From assembly GCF_963259705.1 (NCBI RefSeq), contig NC_081851.1:15722145-15786144 (forward strand): a DNA stretch of 64,000 nucleotides, read 5' to 3'. Origin of the DNA: Myotis daubentonii (taxonomy: Eukaryota; Chordata; Mammalia; Chiroptera; Vespertilionidae). Numbering within the stretch: the stretch's first letter is position 1; each line of letters opens with the position of its first letter. Below, piece after piece: positions 45,669-56,121 of this stretch. The notes beneath the pieces were generated by a model, which was given only the letters and a program-made list of their open reading frames with translations, did not search any database and was not told the origin of the DNA. A program made the position numbers and the translations under genes.

Positions 45669-46531
45669 GAGATGCAAATCAAAACAACAATGAGGTACCA
45701 TCTCACACCTGTCAGACTGGCTATCATCAACAAATCAACAAACGACAAGTGCTGGAGAGGATGTGGAGAAACAGGAACACTCGTGCACTGCTGCTGGGAA
45801 TGAAGACTGGTGCAGCCACTATGGAAGACAGTATGGAGTTTCCTCAAAAAACTGAAAATGGAACTCCCATTTGACCCTGTGATCCCACTTCTAGGAATAT
45901 ATCCCAAGAAACCAGAAACACCAATCAAAAGGATATATGCAACCCTCTGTTCATAGCAGCACAATTCACCATAGCTAAGATCTGGAAACAGCCTAAGTGC
46001 CCATCAGTAGATGAATGGATTAGAAAACAGTGGTACATCTACACGATGGAATACTATGCTGCTGTAAAAAAGAAGGAACTCTTACCATTTGCAACGGCAT
46101 GGATGGAACTGGAGAGCATTATGCTAAGTGAAATAAGCCAGTCAATGAAGGAAAAATACCACATGACCTCACTCATTCATGGATAATAAAGACCATTATA
46201 AACTTATGAACAATAATAGATACAGAGGCAGAGCTGCCTCAAACAGATTGTCAAACTGCAGTGGGAAGGTCGGAAACGGTTGGGGGGCAGGAGGGAGTGG
46301 GGTAAGAGATCAACAGAAGGACTTGTATGCATGCATATAAGCATAACCAATGGACATTAGACACTGGGGGATAGGGGAGGCTAGGGGACTGTCTAGGGTG
46401 GGACGATAAAATGGACACATATGTAATACCCTTTGTAACACTTTAAGGAATAAAAAAAAATAAAAAAAATAAAATAAAATAGTCTCTTCAATCAATGCTG
46501 TTGGGAAAATTGGACAGATATATGCAAGAAA

Positions 46532-46999
46532 ATGAAACTAGACCACCAACTTACACCATACACAAAAATAAACTCAAAATGGAAAAAGGACTTAAATGTA
46601 CGACGGGAAACCATAAAAATTCTAGAAGAATCCAAAGGCCACAAAATCTCAGACATATGCCGAAGCAATTTCTTCACTGATACAGCTCCTAGGGCACTTG
46701 AAACGAAAGAGAAAATGAACAAATGGGACTACATCAAAATAAAAAGCTTCTGCACAGCAAAAGAAACCATCAACAAAACAACAAGAAAACCCACTGCGTG
46801 GGAAAACATATTTGCCAATGTCATATCTGATAAGGGCCTAATCTCCAAAATTTATAGGGAACTCATACAACTGAACAAAAGAAAGGTAAACAATCCAATC
46901 AAAAAATGGGCAAAGGATCTAAATAGACACCTTTCAAAAGAGGACATTCAGAAAGCCAAGAGACATATGAAAACATGCTCAAAGTCACTAATCATCTGA
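46532..46999 (+). pseudogene. ORF2 C-terminal fragment, array unit 4
   Basis: Same stretch with RKVNNP; type B 3'UTR. The unit opens TTCAATCAATGCTG, a single change from TTCAATAAATGCTG. Confidence 0.85.
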
Positions 47000-47862
47000 G
47001 AGATGCAAATCAAAACAACAATGAGGTACCATCTCACACCTGTCAGACTGGCTATCATCAACAAATCAACAAACGACAAGTGCTGGAGAGGATGTGGAGA
47101 AACAGGAACACTCGTGCACTGCTGCTGGGAATGAAGACTGGTGCAGCCACTATGGAAGACAGTATGGAGTTTCCTCAAAAAACTGAAAATGGAACTCCCA
47201 TTTGACCCTGTGATCCCACTTCTAGGAATATATCCCAAGAAACCAGAAACACCAATCAAAAGGATATATGCAACCCTCTGTTCATAGCAGCACAATTCAC
47301 CATAGCTAAGATCTGGAAACAGCCTAAGTGCCCATCAGTAGATGAATGGATTAGAAAACAGTGGTACATCTACACGATGGAATACTATGCTGCTGTAAAA
47401 AAGAAGGAACTCTTACCATTTGCAACGGCATGGATGGAACTGGAGAGCATTATGCTAAGTGAAATAAGCCAGTCAATGAAGGAAAAATACCACATGACCT
47501 CACTCATTCATGGATAATAAAGACCATTATAAACTTATGAACAATAATAGATACAGAGGCAGAGCTGCCTCAAACAGATTGTCAAACTGCAGTGGGAAGC
47601 TCAGAAACGGTTGGGGGGCAGGAGGGAGTGGGGTAAGAGATCAACAGAAGGACTTGTATGCATGCATATAAGCATAACCAATGGACATTAGACACTGGGG
47701 GATAGGGGAGGCTAGGGGACTGTCTAGGGCAGGAGGATAAAATGGACACATATGTAATACCCTTTGTAACACTTTAAGGAATAAAAAAAAAATAAAAAAA
47801 ATAAAAAAAATAGTCTCTTCAATAAATGCTGTTGGGAAAATTGGACAGATATATGCAAGAAA

Positions 47863-48330
47863 ATGAAACTAGACCACCAACTTACACCATACACAAATAT
47901 AAACTCAAAATGGGAAAAGGACTTAAATGTACGACGGGAAACCATAAAAATTCTAGAAGAATCCAAAGGCCACAAAATCTCAGACATATGCCGAAGCAAT
48001 TTCTTCACTGATACAGCTCCTAGGGCACTTGAAACGAAAGAGAAAATGAACAAATGGGACTACATCAAAATAAAAAGCTTCTGCACAGCAAAAGAAACCA
48101 TCAACAAAACAACAAGAAAACCCACTGCGTGGGAAAACATATTTGCCAATGTCATATCTGATAAGGGCCTAATCTCCAAAATTTATAGGGAACTCATACA
48201 ACTGAACAAAAGGAAGATAAACAATCCAATCAAAAAATGGGCAAAGGATCTAAATAGACACCTTTCAAAAGAGGACATTCAGAAAGCCAAGAGACATATG
48301 AAAACATGCTCAAAGTCACTAATCATCTGA
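47863..48330 (+). pseudogene. ORF2 C-terminal fragment, array unit 5
   Basis: Same stretch with two private replacements ([10 protein letters not shown] for [10 protein letters not shown]) and RKINNP as in unit 2, but the type A 3'UTR of unit 1 (no CCAGTCAATGAAGG, TTTTGAAC for TTATGAAC). Confidence 0.85.
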
Positions 48331-49184
48331 GAGATGCAAATCAAAACAACAATGAGGTACCATCTCACACCTGTCAGACTGGCTATCATCAACAAATCAA
48401 CAAACGACAAGTGCTGGAGAGGATGTGGAGAAACAGGAACACTCGTGCACTGCTGCTGGGAATGAAGACTGGTGCAGCCACTATGGAAGACAGTATGGAG
48501 TTTCCTCAAAAAACTGAAAATGGAACTCCCATTTGACCCTGTGATCCCACTTCTAGGAATATATCCCAAGAAACCAGAAACACCAATCAAAAGGATATAT
48601 GCAACCCTCTGTTCATAGCAGCACAATTCACCATAGCTAAGATCTGGAAACAGCCTAAGTGCCCATCAGTAGATGAATGGATTAGAAAACAGTGGTACAT
48701 CTACACGATGGAATACTATGCTGCTGTAAAAAGGAAGGAACTCTTACCATTTGCAATGGCATGGATGGAACTGGAGAGCATTATGCTAAGTTAAATAAGC
48801 CAAACGAAAAATACCACATGATCTCACTCATGCATGGACAATAGAGACCATTATAAACTTTTGAACAATAATAGATACAGAGGCAGAGCTGCCCCAAACA
48901 GATTGTCAAACTACAGTGGGAAGGCCGGGGAGGGTTGGGGGCAGGAGGTAGGGGGGTAAGAGATCAACTAAAGGACTTGTATGCATGCATATAAGCATAA
49001 CCAATGGACATAAGACACTGGGGGATAGGGGAGGCTAGGGGACTGTCTAGGGCGGGAGGATAAAATGGACACATATGTAATACCCTTTGTAACACTTTAA
49101 GCAATAAAAAAAATAAAAAAATAAAATAAAGATAGTCTCTTCAATAAATGCTGTTGGGAAAATTGGACAGATATATGCAAGAAA

Positions 49185-49652
49185 ATGAAACTAGACCACC
49201 AACTTACACCATACACAAAAATAAACTCAAAATGGAAAAAGGACTTAAATGTACGACGGGAAACCATAAAAATTCTAGAAGAATCCAAAGGCCACAAAAT
49301 CTCAGACATATGCCGAAGCAATTTCTTCACTGATACAGCTCCTAGGGCACTTGAAACGAAAGAGAAAATGAACAAATGGGACTACATCAAAATAAAAAGC
49401 TTCTGCACAGCAAAAGAAACCATCAACAAAACAACAAGAAAACCCACTGCGTGGGAAAACATATTTGCCAATGTCATATCTGATAAGGGCCTAATCTCCA
49501 AAATTTATAGGGAACTCATACAACTGAACAAAAGAAAGGTAAACAATCCAATCAAAAAATGGGCAAAGGATCTAAATAGACACCTTTCAAAAGAGGACAT
49601 TCAGAAAGCCAAGAGACATATGAAAACATGCTCAAAGTCACTAATCATCTGA
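49185..49652 (+). pseudogene. ORF2 C-terminal fragment, array unit 6
   Basis: Same stretch with RKVNNP. The 3'UTR starts as type B but from about 50,240 becomes a third type (GGGGGGCTAGGAGGTAGGG, GGGGGATTGTCAAGGGCGG) that ends near 50,445. Confidence 0.85.
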
Positions 49653-50464
49653 GAGATGCAAATCAAAACAACAATGAGGTACCATCTCACACCTGTCAGA
49701 CTGGCTATCATCAACAAATCAACAAACGACAAGTGCTGGAGAGGATGTGGAGAAACAGGAACACTCGTGCACTGCTGCTGGGAATGAAGACTGGTGCAGC
49801 CACTATGGAAGACAGTATGGAGTTTCCTCAAAAAACTGAAAATGGAACTCCCATTTGACCCTGTGATCCCACTTCTAGGAATATATCCCAAGAAACCAGA
49901 AACACCAATCAAAAGGATATATGCAACCCTCTGTTCATAGCAGCACAATTCACCATAGCTAAGATCTGGAAACAGCCTAAGTGCCCATCAGTAGATGAAT
50001 GGATTAGAAAACAGTGGTACATCTACACGATGGAATACTATGCTGCTGTAAAAAAGAAGGAACTCTTACCATTTGCAACGGCATGGATGGAACTGGAGAG
50101 CATTATGCTAAGTGAAATAAGCCAGTCAATGAAGGAAAAATACCACATGACCTCACTCATTCATGGATAATAAAGACCATTATAAACTTATGAACAATAA
50201 TAGATGCAGAGGCAGAGCTGCCTCAAACAGATTGTCAAACTGCAGCGGGAAGGCTGGGGAGGGTTGGGGGGCTAGGAGGTAGGGGGGTAAGAGATCAACC
50301 AAAGGACTTGTATGCATCCATATAAGCATAACCAATGGACATAAGACACTGGGGGTAGGGGAGGACGGGGGATTGTCAAGGGCGGGTTGAAAAAAAAAGG
50401 ACACATATGTTATACCCTGTGTAATACTTTAAGCAATAAAACTTAAAAAAATTTAAAAACCTAT

Positions 50465-51955
50465 TAAAAAAGGAAAGAAAGAGTACACACAGAAGGCCAA
50501 GAGACATATGAAAACAGTCAAAGTCACTCATCATCCAAGAGATGGCTTCACAGGGCAGTTTTACTGAACATTCAAAGAAGAACTAACACCTTTTAGTATA
50601 CTATTCAGACTGTTTCAGAAAATCCACCAATAATGAACTCACACAGAAAGAAACTAATAAAACAATCCCATTTACCCCTGCGCCCAAAAAATTAAGATAC
50701 CTGGGAATAAACTTAACTCACGAGGTAAAGCACCTGTACTTGGAAAACTACAGGATGTTGAAAAAAGAGATAGAGGAAGACATAAATAAATGGAAGGATA
50801 TACCGTGTTCATGGATTGGTAGAATCAACATCATTAAAATGTCCATACCACTGATAGCAATCTATAGGTTCAGTCAAAATCCCATTATGATACAAACGGA
50901 ATATTTCACAGACCTACAACAAACTCTTCAAAAATTCATATGGAATTTAAAAAGACCCCGAATAGCCACAGCAATCCTGAGACAGAACAACAAGGTTGGT
51001 GGGCTCACAATACCAGATATGAAGCCATATTATGAAGCCTCAGTTCTCAACACTGCCTGGTACTGGCACAAGAACAGACGTGTAGACTAATGAAATCAAA
51101 CAGAGAATCCAGAAATCAATCCAGGCCATTCAACTCAATTGATATTTGACAAAGGAGACAAGAGTATACAATGGAGCCAAGATAGTCTCTTCAATAAATG
51201 GTGTTGGGAAAATTGGACGGATACAAGCAAAAAAAAGAAAGAAAGAAACTAGACCACCAACTTACACCAAACACAAAAAGAAACTCAAAATGGATAAAGG
51301 ATTTAAACATAAGGCTGGAAAACATAAAAATCTTAGAAGAATCCATAGGCAGAAAAATATCAGACATATTTCCACAGGCAGATGAATCCATAGGCCGCTA
51401 AGTATCAGACGATAATCATCAGAGAGATACAAATCAAAACGACAAGGACATACAATCTCACACCTGTCAGATTGGTTATCATCAACAAATCAACAAACAC
51501 AAGTGCTGGCGAGGATGGGGATAAAAAGGAACCCTCTTGCACTGCTGTGGGAATGCAGACTGGTGCAACCACTGTGGAAGACAGTGTGGAGTTTCCTCAA
51601 AATATTAAAAATGGAACTCCCATTGGACCCAGTAATCCCACTTCTAGGACTATATCCCAAGAAATCAGAAACACCAATCAGAAAGGACATTTGCACCCCT
51701 CTGTTCATAGCAGCACAATGTATAAGAGCTAAGATTTGGAAACAGCCTAAGTGCCCCACTTAGCAGATGAGTGGATTAGAAAACTGTGGTACGTCTATAC
51801 AATGGAATACTACGCTGCCTTAAAAGAGAAGGAACTTTTACCATTTGCAACAGCATGGATGAACCTAGGGAGCATTATGCTAAGCAAAATAAGCCAGTCG
51901 GAGAAAGACAAATATTATGTGAGCTCACTCATTTGTGCAATATAATTAAAAATGT
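50465..51955 (+). mobile_element. Older rearranged L1 fragments
   Basis: Pieces of ORF2 occur out of order. A late-ORF2 scrap (50,490-50,545) is followed by a reverse-transcriptase scrap (50,545-50,630), then a collinear run from 50,650 ([39 protein letters not shown]) to 51,950 ([20 protein letters not shown]). It is more diverged than the array and has an internal deletion near 51,400. Confidence 0.8.
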
Positions 51956-52192
51956 AAACTGATGAACAGAAAATAGAGCCAGAACAAAAACTATTTTAGA
52001 ATATAATAGAAGTAATCCTGTTATTTGCAGATTTTTAATATTTCCTACAACTTTTGTGATATACTATGTTAGTATAGTTTTGGTAATATTATTATATTTT
52101 AAATCTTTTTTCCTTGAAATATTAATATTTATTACATGTAATATTATATTTAAAAGCCTTTCGTGAAATATGAATGTTCATTGCACATAACA

Positions 52193-52938
52193 TCTTTACT
52201 CTTAAAAGGTTAATATGTTAATTAGACCAGGAGACCTTCTAGATCAGAGGTCCTCAAACATTTTAAACAGGGGTCCAGTTCACTGTCCCTCAGACATTCC
52301 ACACATGCGCACTGCGGGCACGGGACGAGTTGCCTGCTAAGCAGGACAGGCAGCAGAGGCAAACCACCTGGCGGGCCGGATAAATGTTTTCAGCGGGCAG
52401 CACGTGGCCCGTGGGCCGTAGTTTGAGGACCCCTGTTCTAGATGTCCTTGGGGACAAAGCCATGGTAGTGGGCCCGAGGCAGAGGCCGTTAGGGGTGATT
52501 AGGCCAGGAGGAGAGGGCAGTTGAGAGCAAGCAGGCCATCAGGGGGGTCAGCTGGGGGGCAAGCAGGCCAGCAGGAAAGGCAGATGGGGGGGAGCAGGCC
52601 GGTAATTGTGGGCAATTGGGGGCGAGCAGGCCAGCATTGGGGGCCAGTTGTGGGTGAGCAGACCGGCAGTGGGGGGGCAGTTGAGGGTAAGACAGATGGC
52701 TGGGGGGCTGATGAGGGTACACAGGCCGGCATGCAGAGTGGTTAGGGGCAATCAGTCAAGTGAGTAGTTAGGAGCCAGCGGTCCTGGATGGTGAGAGGGA
52801 TGTTTGACTGCTAGTTTAGGCCCGATCCCAGAAATCATGCCTAAACCAGCAGTCAGACCACCCCTAAGGGGTCCCAGATTGGAGAGGGTGCAGGTAGGGC
52901 TGATGGACACCGCACCGCCCCCACACACGGGCCACTAG
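52193..52938 (+). mobile_element. Non-autonomous Helitron A, with hAT insertion
   Basis: It starts TCTTTACTCTTAAAAGG after an A at 52,192 and ends GGGCCACTAG at 52,938. The body has a drifting ~30-bp repeat at 52,490-52,760 (GAGCAGGCCGGTA, GAGCAGGCCAGCA). A 191-bp hAT element sits inside. The next Helitron begins at the very next base. Confidence 0.75.
52245..52435 (+). mobile_element. Non-autonomous hAT transposon, 191 bp, with 8-bp target duplication
   Basis: The left end CAGAGGTCCTCAAACA pairs with the right end AGTTTGAGGACCCCTG as an inverted repeat (14 of 16 positions). TTCTAGAT occurs at 52,237-52,244 and again at 52,436-52,443, the 8-bp duplication typical of hAT. No coding capacity. 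Confidence 0.92.
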
Positions 52939-52946
52939 TCTATATA

Positions 52947-53728
52947 CACTGAGTGGCCAGATTATTATGACAACACCATCAGTATTTCGTTGGGCCACCT
53001 TTTGCCTTCAATACTGCGGCGAATCCTCTTGGCATTGGCTCCCCGAGATGTTAAATGGTGATGTGAGGAATCTGACACCATGCCTGATGAATAGCACTGT
53101 CCAGTTCTGTGAGATTTGAGGGTTGTGGAACCAGCTGCCTGATGGCTCTTTTAACTTCATCCCACAAATACTCAATTGGATTGAGATCTGGTGATTGTGG
53201 GGGCCACATAAGCAAGGTAAAGTCTCCCTCAAGTTGTTGAAACTACTCCTGCACAATACGAGCACCGTCATGGCACACTGTCTTGTTGGAAGACGCCACT
53301 GGGATACGCCATCAACAGGATAGGATGAACTTAGGTATGTTGTGCTATTCAGATGTTGTTCCACACGAATTAAAGGGCCTAAATCATGCCAAGGAAAACA
53401 TGCCCCAAACCATAGCACTGCCCCCACCAGCTTGAAGGGCTGTACTCATGCATGTGGGGTGCATGCTTTCATGTTGTTTCCACCAAATCCTCACTCTGCC
53501 ATCTGCACGATGCAACTGGAAATATGATTCATCTGACCACATGACTTTTTTCCAATGCTCAACTATCCAATCCTTGTGTTCCTGTGCAAATTGGAGATGT
53601 TTTATCTTGGTAACTGCAGGCAGCAAAGGCGTTCGACCAGGCCTTTAGCTTCCATATCCCAAACAATGCAGTGTATGGCTTATTTGCCTACACACATCAG
53701 GTGGTCATAATAATCTAGCCACTCAGTG
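52947..53728 (-). mobile_element. Tc1-like transposon, internally deleted
   Basis: Inverted termini CACTGAGTGGCCAGATTATT (52,947) and AATAATCTAGCCACTCAGTG (ending 53,728), each flanked by TA (52,945-46 and 53,729-30). At 782 bp it is shorter than a full Tc1-like element (~1.3 kb). Confidence 0.92.
53008..53626 (-). pseudogene. Tc1-like transposase remnant (catalytic part)
   Basis: DDE transposase of the Tc1/mariner superfamily. The minus frame from 53,626 reads QFAQEHKDWIVEHWKKVMWS, DESYFQLHRADGRVRIWWKQ and GGGSAMVWGMFS: the block with the first catalytic Asp (WSDES). After a frameshift near 53,390, WHDLGPLIRVEQHLNSTTYL continues. Traces of the second-Asp and Glu blocks follow with stops. 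The N-terminal DNA-binding helix-turn-helix region is missing. Confidence 0.88.
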
Positions 53729-54052
53729 TATATAAAGTCCTAAGCTACCCTTGGACCAGTGCTATGATGCGCACTGACCACCACGGGTCAGACACTAAAA
53801 GTTCAGGCATGGAACCATGGAACAGACAGATGAATCTCAGAGGGAAGGAGGAAGGGGGAAGGTGGGAAGAGATGCACCAAAGATCTTATATGCATGCACA
53901 CTAGAGGCCCCCGGTTGGGTCCCTCAGCCTACCTGCAGGGATCTGGTTGAAACCGGCAGTGTGACTTGCCCTGAGTGGTCCTGGACTGTGAGAGGGTCCA
54001 GGCCAGGACGAGGGACCCGGCTGGTGCACCAATCCGTGCACCCGGCCTCTAG

Positions 54053-54104
54053 TTCTATTTAATTTTTTTTCTTGAAATATTAATGTTTACTGCACATAAC
54101 ATGT
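54053..54104 (+). repeat. Flank repeated beside Helitron copies
   Basis: CTTGAAATATTAATGTTTAC and TGCACATAACAT at 54,069-54,101 recur at about 52,162-52,193 (GTGAAATATGAATGTTCATTG) and at 54,419-54,440 (CTTGAAATCTTGTTTACTGC). Confidence 0.7.
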
Positions 54105-54397
54105 AAATATATAAAAGCCTAAGCGAAAGTTGGACCAGCGCTATGATAAGCAGTGAGCACCAGGGGGCAGAGGCTCAATGCAGAGACATGGAAACATGGA
54201 ACAGCCTGATGAATCTGAGAGGGAAGGGGTTAGGGGAGGGCCGGAAGAGATTCACCAAATATCTTATATGCATACTAGAGGCCCCCGTGGTGGTCCCTCC
54301 TCTGGCCTGTGGGGCTCGGACATATCCTGAGGGGTCCCGGATGGTGAGAGGGACAAGGGACCCCACTGGTGCACAAATCTGGGCACCAGGCCTCTAG
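54105..54397 (+). mobile_element. Non-autonomous Helitron C
   Basis: TATATAAAAGCCTAAGCGAA, GGACCAGCGCTATGATAAGC and GAACAGCCTGATGAATCTGA repeat the plan of Helitron B. The 3' end is CAGGCCTCTAG at 54,397 followed by T. The 5' TC is not clear. Confidence 0.7.
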
Positions 54398-54440
54398 TTA
54401 TAGGTCAAATTGTTTTTCTTGAAATCTTGTTTACTGCATG

Positions 54441-54876
54441 TTGTTGTGCCCAGATTTCAAGGTTCCCAAAATGCCCACCAGGGAGCCAGCGAGTCCGATG
54501 CAAAAGCAAAGAGTCCATCATTTCGAACTAGTTCGGCTCCCCAACCACACTCACCGATGCAACGGTAAGCCCCAGTGGCCGAGAGAGAGCAAGGCCTGAT
54601 GGGATTGTGGGTTTTATAGAAAGGGCAGGGGAGGGGACTGTGGGCCCCGCCGATTGGCCAGGCGAGAGTTGGGTCTTGTTACACAGGATGTGGTCATCTC
54701 TATGGCGCGCACGTCCCTTGATTGTCATTGGTTAGTTCAAAGAAATCCCAGGCGTGGCCAGCAGGGGCCCGGCAGCAACCGAGACACCTGACCTTCAAAA
54801 CGGGGGGCGGGGGGGGGGGACTTCCTGCAAGGGGGGGAGGCGCAGTATGATTTCTGGAAATAAAGGGCTTAGACAA
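54441..54876 (-). mobile_element. Solo ERV LTR (class I-like), antisense
   Basis: On the minus strand: start near TTGTCTAAGCCC, CCAATGACAATCAAGG and GGCCAATCGGCGG (two CCAAT boxes), CTTTCTATAAAACCC (TATA box near 54,612), a U5 with GGAGCCGAACT, and the end GGGCACAACA. CATG lies on both sides (54,437-40 and 54,877-80), a possible 4-bp target duplication. No internal genes. Confidence 0.7.
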
Positions 54877-55060
54877 CATGGGCTGGAGAGGGGGCAGACG
54901 TGGGCGGTCCTCTTACCACGTCCTCCCCTCAGTGCTCAGCCGGCTGACAGAGCCCGACAGTGGCAGAGCTGACCCACGGGAACTTAGTGGGCAGCCTGGA
55001 CCGAACCCCAGTACCCCCGCCTCCCTCCTCCTGCCCCCCCACCCTCCCCTCCCGTCTCAC

Positions 55061-55300
55061 TCAGGGCCTCTCACCAGGCCCTCCCACCTCCTGTCCTCAC
55101 TCAGGGCCTCTCACCAGGCCCTCCCAGCCCCTGGCCTCACTCAGGGCCTCTCACCAGGCCCTCCCACCCCCTGGCCTCACTCAGGGCCTCTCACCAGGCC
55201 CTCCCACCCCCTGGCCTCACTCAGGGCCTCTCACCAGGCCCTCCCACCCCCTGGCCTCACTCAGGGCCTCTCACCAGGCCCCTGCCCCTTGGTGCCCTCA
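55061..55300. repeat. 40-bp minisatellite, six units
   Basis: TCAGGGCCTCTCACCAGGCC starts at 55,061, 55,101, 55,141, 55,181, 55,221 and 55,261: an exact 40-bp period. Units 3-5 are nearly identical. Because 40 is not a multiple of 3, open frames arise in several phases; these Pro/Leu/Ser-rich frames are not genes. Confidence 0.97.
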
Positions 55301-55628
55301 AACAGCTTGTGCTGCCAGTTGGAGTAGGAACCATGAGGGCGTTGGGTGCAGAGCCCAGAGGTGCCCCGCCCTGGGACCCGCCCCCGAGGCTGCTCCAGGC
55401 TGGGGGCCTAGCCCCCTGTGACCGCAGATCTCCCTTTTTCACCGAACCCGCCGGAGAAAGGAGCCGGCGTTCTCACAGCAGTGCCAGTGCCCCCTGAGCA
55501 GCGCCAGGCCTCCATCGCAGGCCTCACCATGAGCTTTATCTGCAGTCACGCCCACAGGAATGGGGGACCAGGCCCAGGACGGTGTGCATGGAAACCAAAG
55601 CAAACGCGGTTCCGTTCCTCACCCGAGG
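55301..55628. other. GC-rich, no gene recognised
   Basis: CpG content is raised around 55,360-55,480, but no first exon or promoter pattern can be supported. Confidence 0.35.
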
Positions 55629-55863
55629 GCATTTTTTTATTGACGTTTAGAGAGAGTGGAAGGGAGGGAAGGAGAGTGGGTAGAGACACAGAGAGAGAAA
55701 CATTGATGTGAGAGAGACGCATCAATTGGTCGCCTTCCAGGTGCGCTCCGACCCGGCCAGGGAGCAAACCTGAAACCCACGTACGTGCCCTTGACCAGGA
55801 ATTGACCCTGAGACCCTTCGGTTGGTGGGCCGACACTCTAACCACTGAGACCACGTCCAGGGC
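55629..55863 (-). mobile_element. VES SINE, antisense, long variant
   Basis: TTTTTTTATTGACGTTTAGA, GAGAGACGCATCAATTGGTC, GACCCTTCGGTTGGTGGGCC and the reversed head ACCACTGAGACCACGTCCAG. Confidence 0.9.
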
Positions 55864-56039
55864 CGATTCCAGTTTTAAGAGGATCCTCTATCGGGAAAGA
55901 AACCGACGTTGTACACGTGCAGAAACCCTGCTGTGCTATCCACATGCCACTCAGGCACGCAGACCAGGGTGAGATATGTTCAGGCTACAAGGCATCACCT
56001 CCATCCCCAGAGCACGCGGCTGCGAAAGTGCTTGCTTAC

Positions 56040-56121
56040 CAGCTGCTGGCCTTTGGGGCCCCAGCCTGCGTACTGCAGCTTCGCGTCGCTCACCTCCGGC
56101 AGGTCTAGGCTCTGAGGGTCC
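56040..56121 (-). CDS. Candidate upstream exon of the coiled-coil gene
   Basis: The acceptor TGTTTTCCAG precedes 56,121 and the donor CAGCTG|GTAAGC, a near-consensus site, follows 56,040. Length is 82 nt: one base completing a codon, then 27 codons ([27 protein letters not shown]) ending in phase 0. That fits the phase-0 start of the exon at 37,589. The 18-kb gap, filled by the L1 array and Helitrons, may hide further exons. It could instead belong to a different gene. Confidence 0.45.

Larger units (their letters stand above)
42499..50445 (+). repeat. Tandem array: six ~1.33-kb copies of one L1 3' end
   Basis: Each unit starts AGTCTCTTCAATAAATG and ends in 3'UTR plus an AT-rich tail (AGCAATAAAAAAAATAAA type). 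Unit starts are 42,499; 43,820; 45,150; 46,481; 47,812; 49,134, so periods are 1321, 1330, 1331, 1331 and 1322 bp. Each unit has the last part of ORF2, the whole 3'UTR and the tail. Units look about 97-99% identical by eye. Unit 1 is joined to the upstream L1 body without a break; units 2-6 follow the previous unit's A-rich tail directly. Confidence 0.95.
52939..54052 (+). mobile_element. Non-autonomous Helitron B, with Tc1-like insertion near its 5' end
   Basis: Its TC follows directly on the CTAG of Helitron A. The 5' end TCTATA is separated from TAAAGTCCTAAGC by the Tc1-like element. The 3' end is CCCGGCCTCTAG at 54,052 followed by T, with GGTGCACCAATCCGTGCACC forming the hairpin. Confidence 0.75.

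Noticed and set aside
42499..50445. CRISPR-like or classic satellite array
   Set aside because: Units are L1 3' ends of 1.3 kb with tails, not short direct repeats with spacers, and the organism is a mammal.
54878..55421. Overlapping 149- and 153-codon Pro/Ser-rich frames
   Set aside because: They cover the 40-bp minisatellite in two phases and give the same peptide pattern shifted; no homology or splice context.
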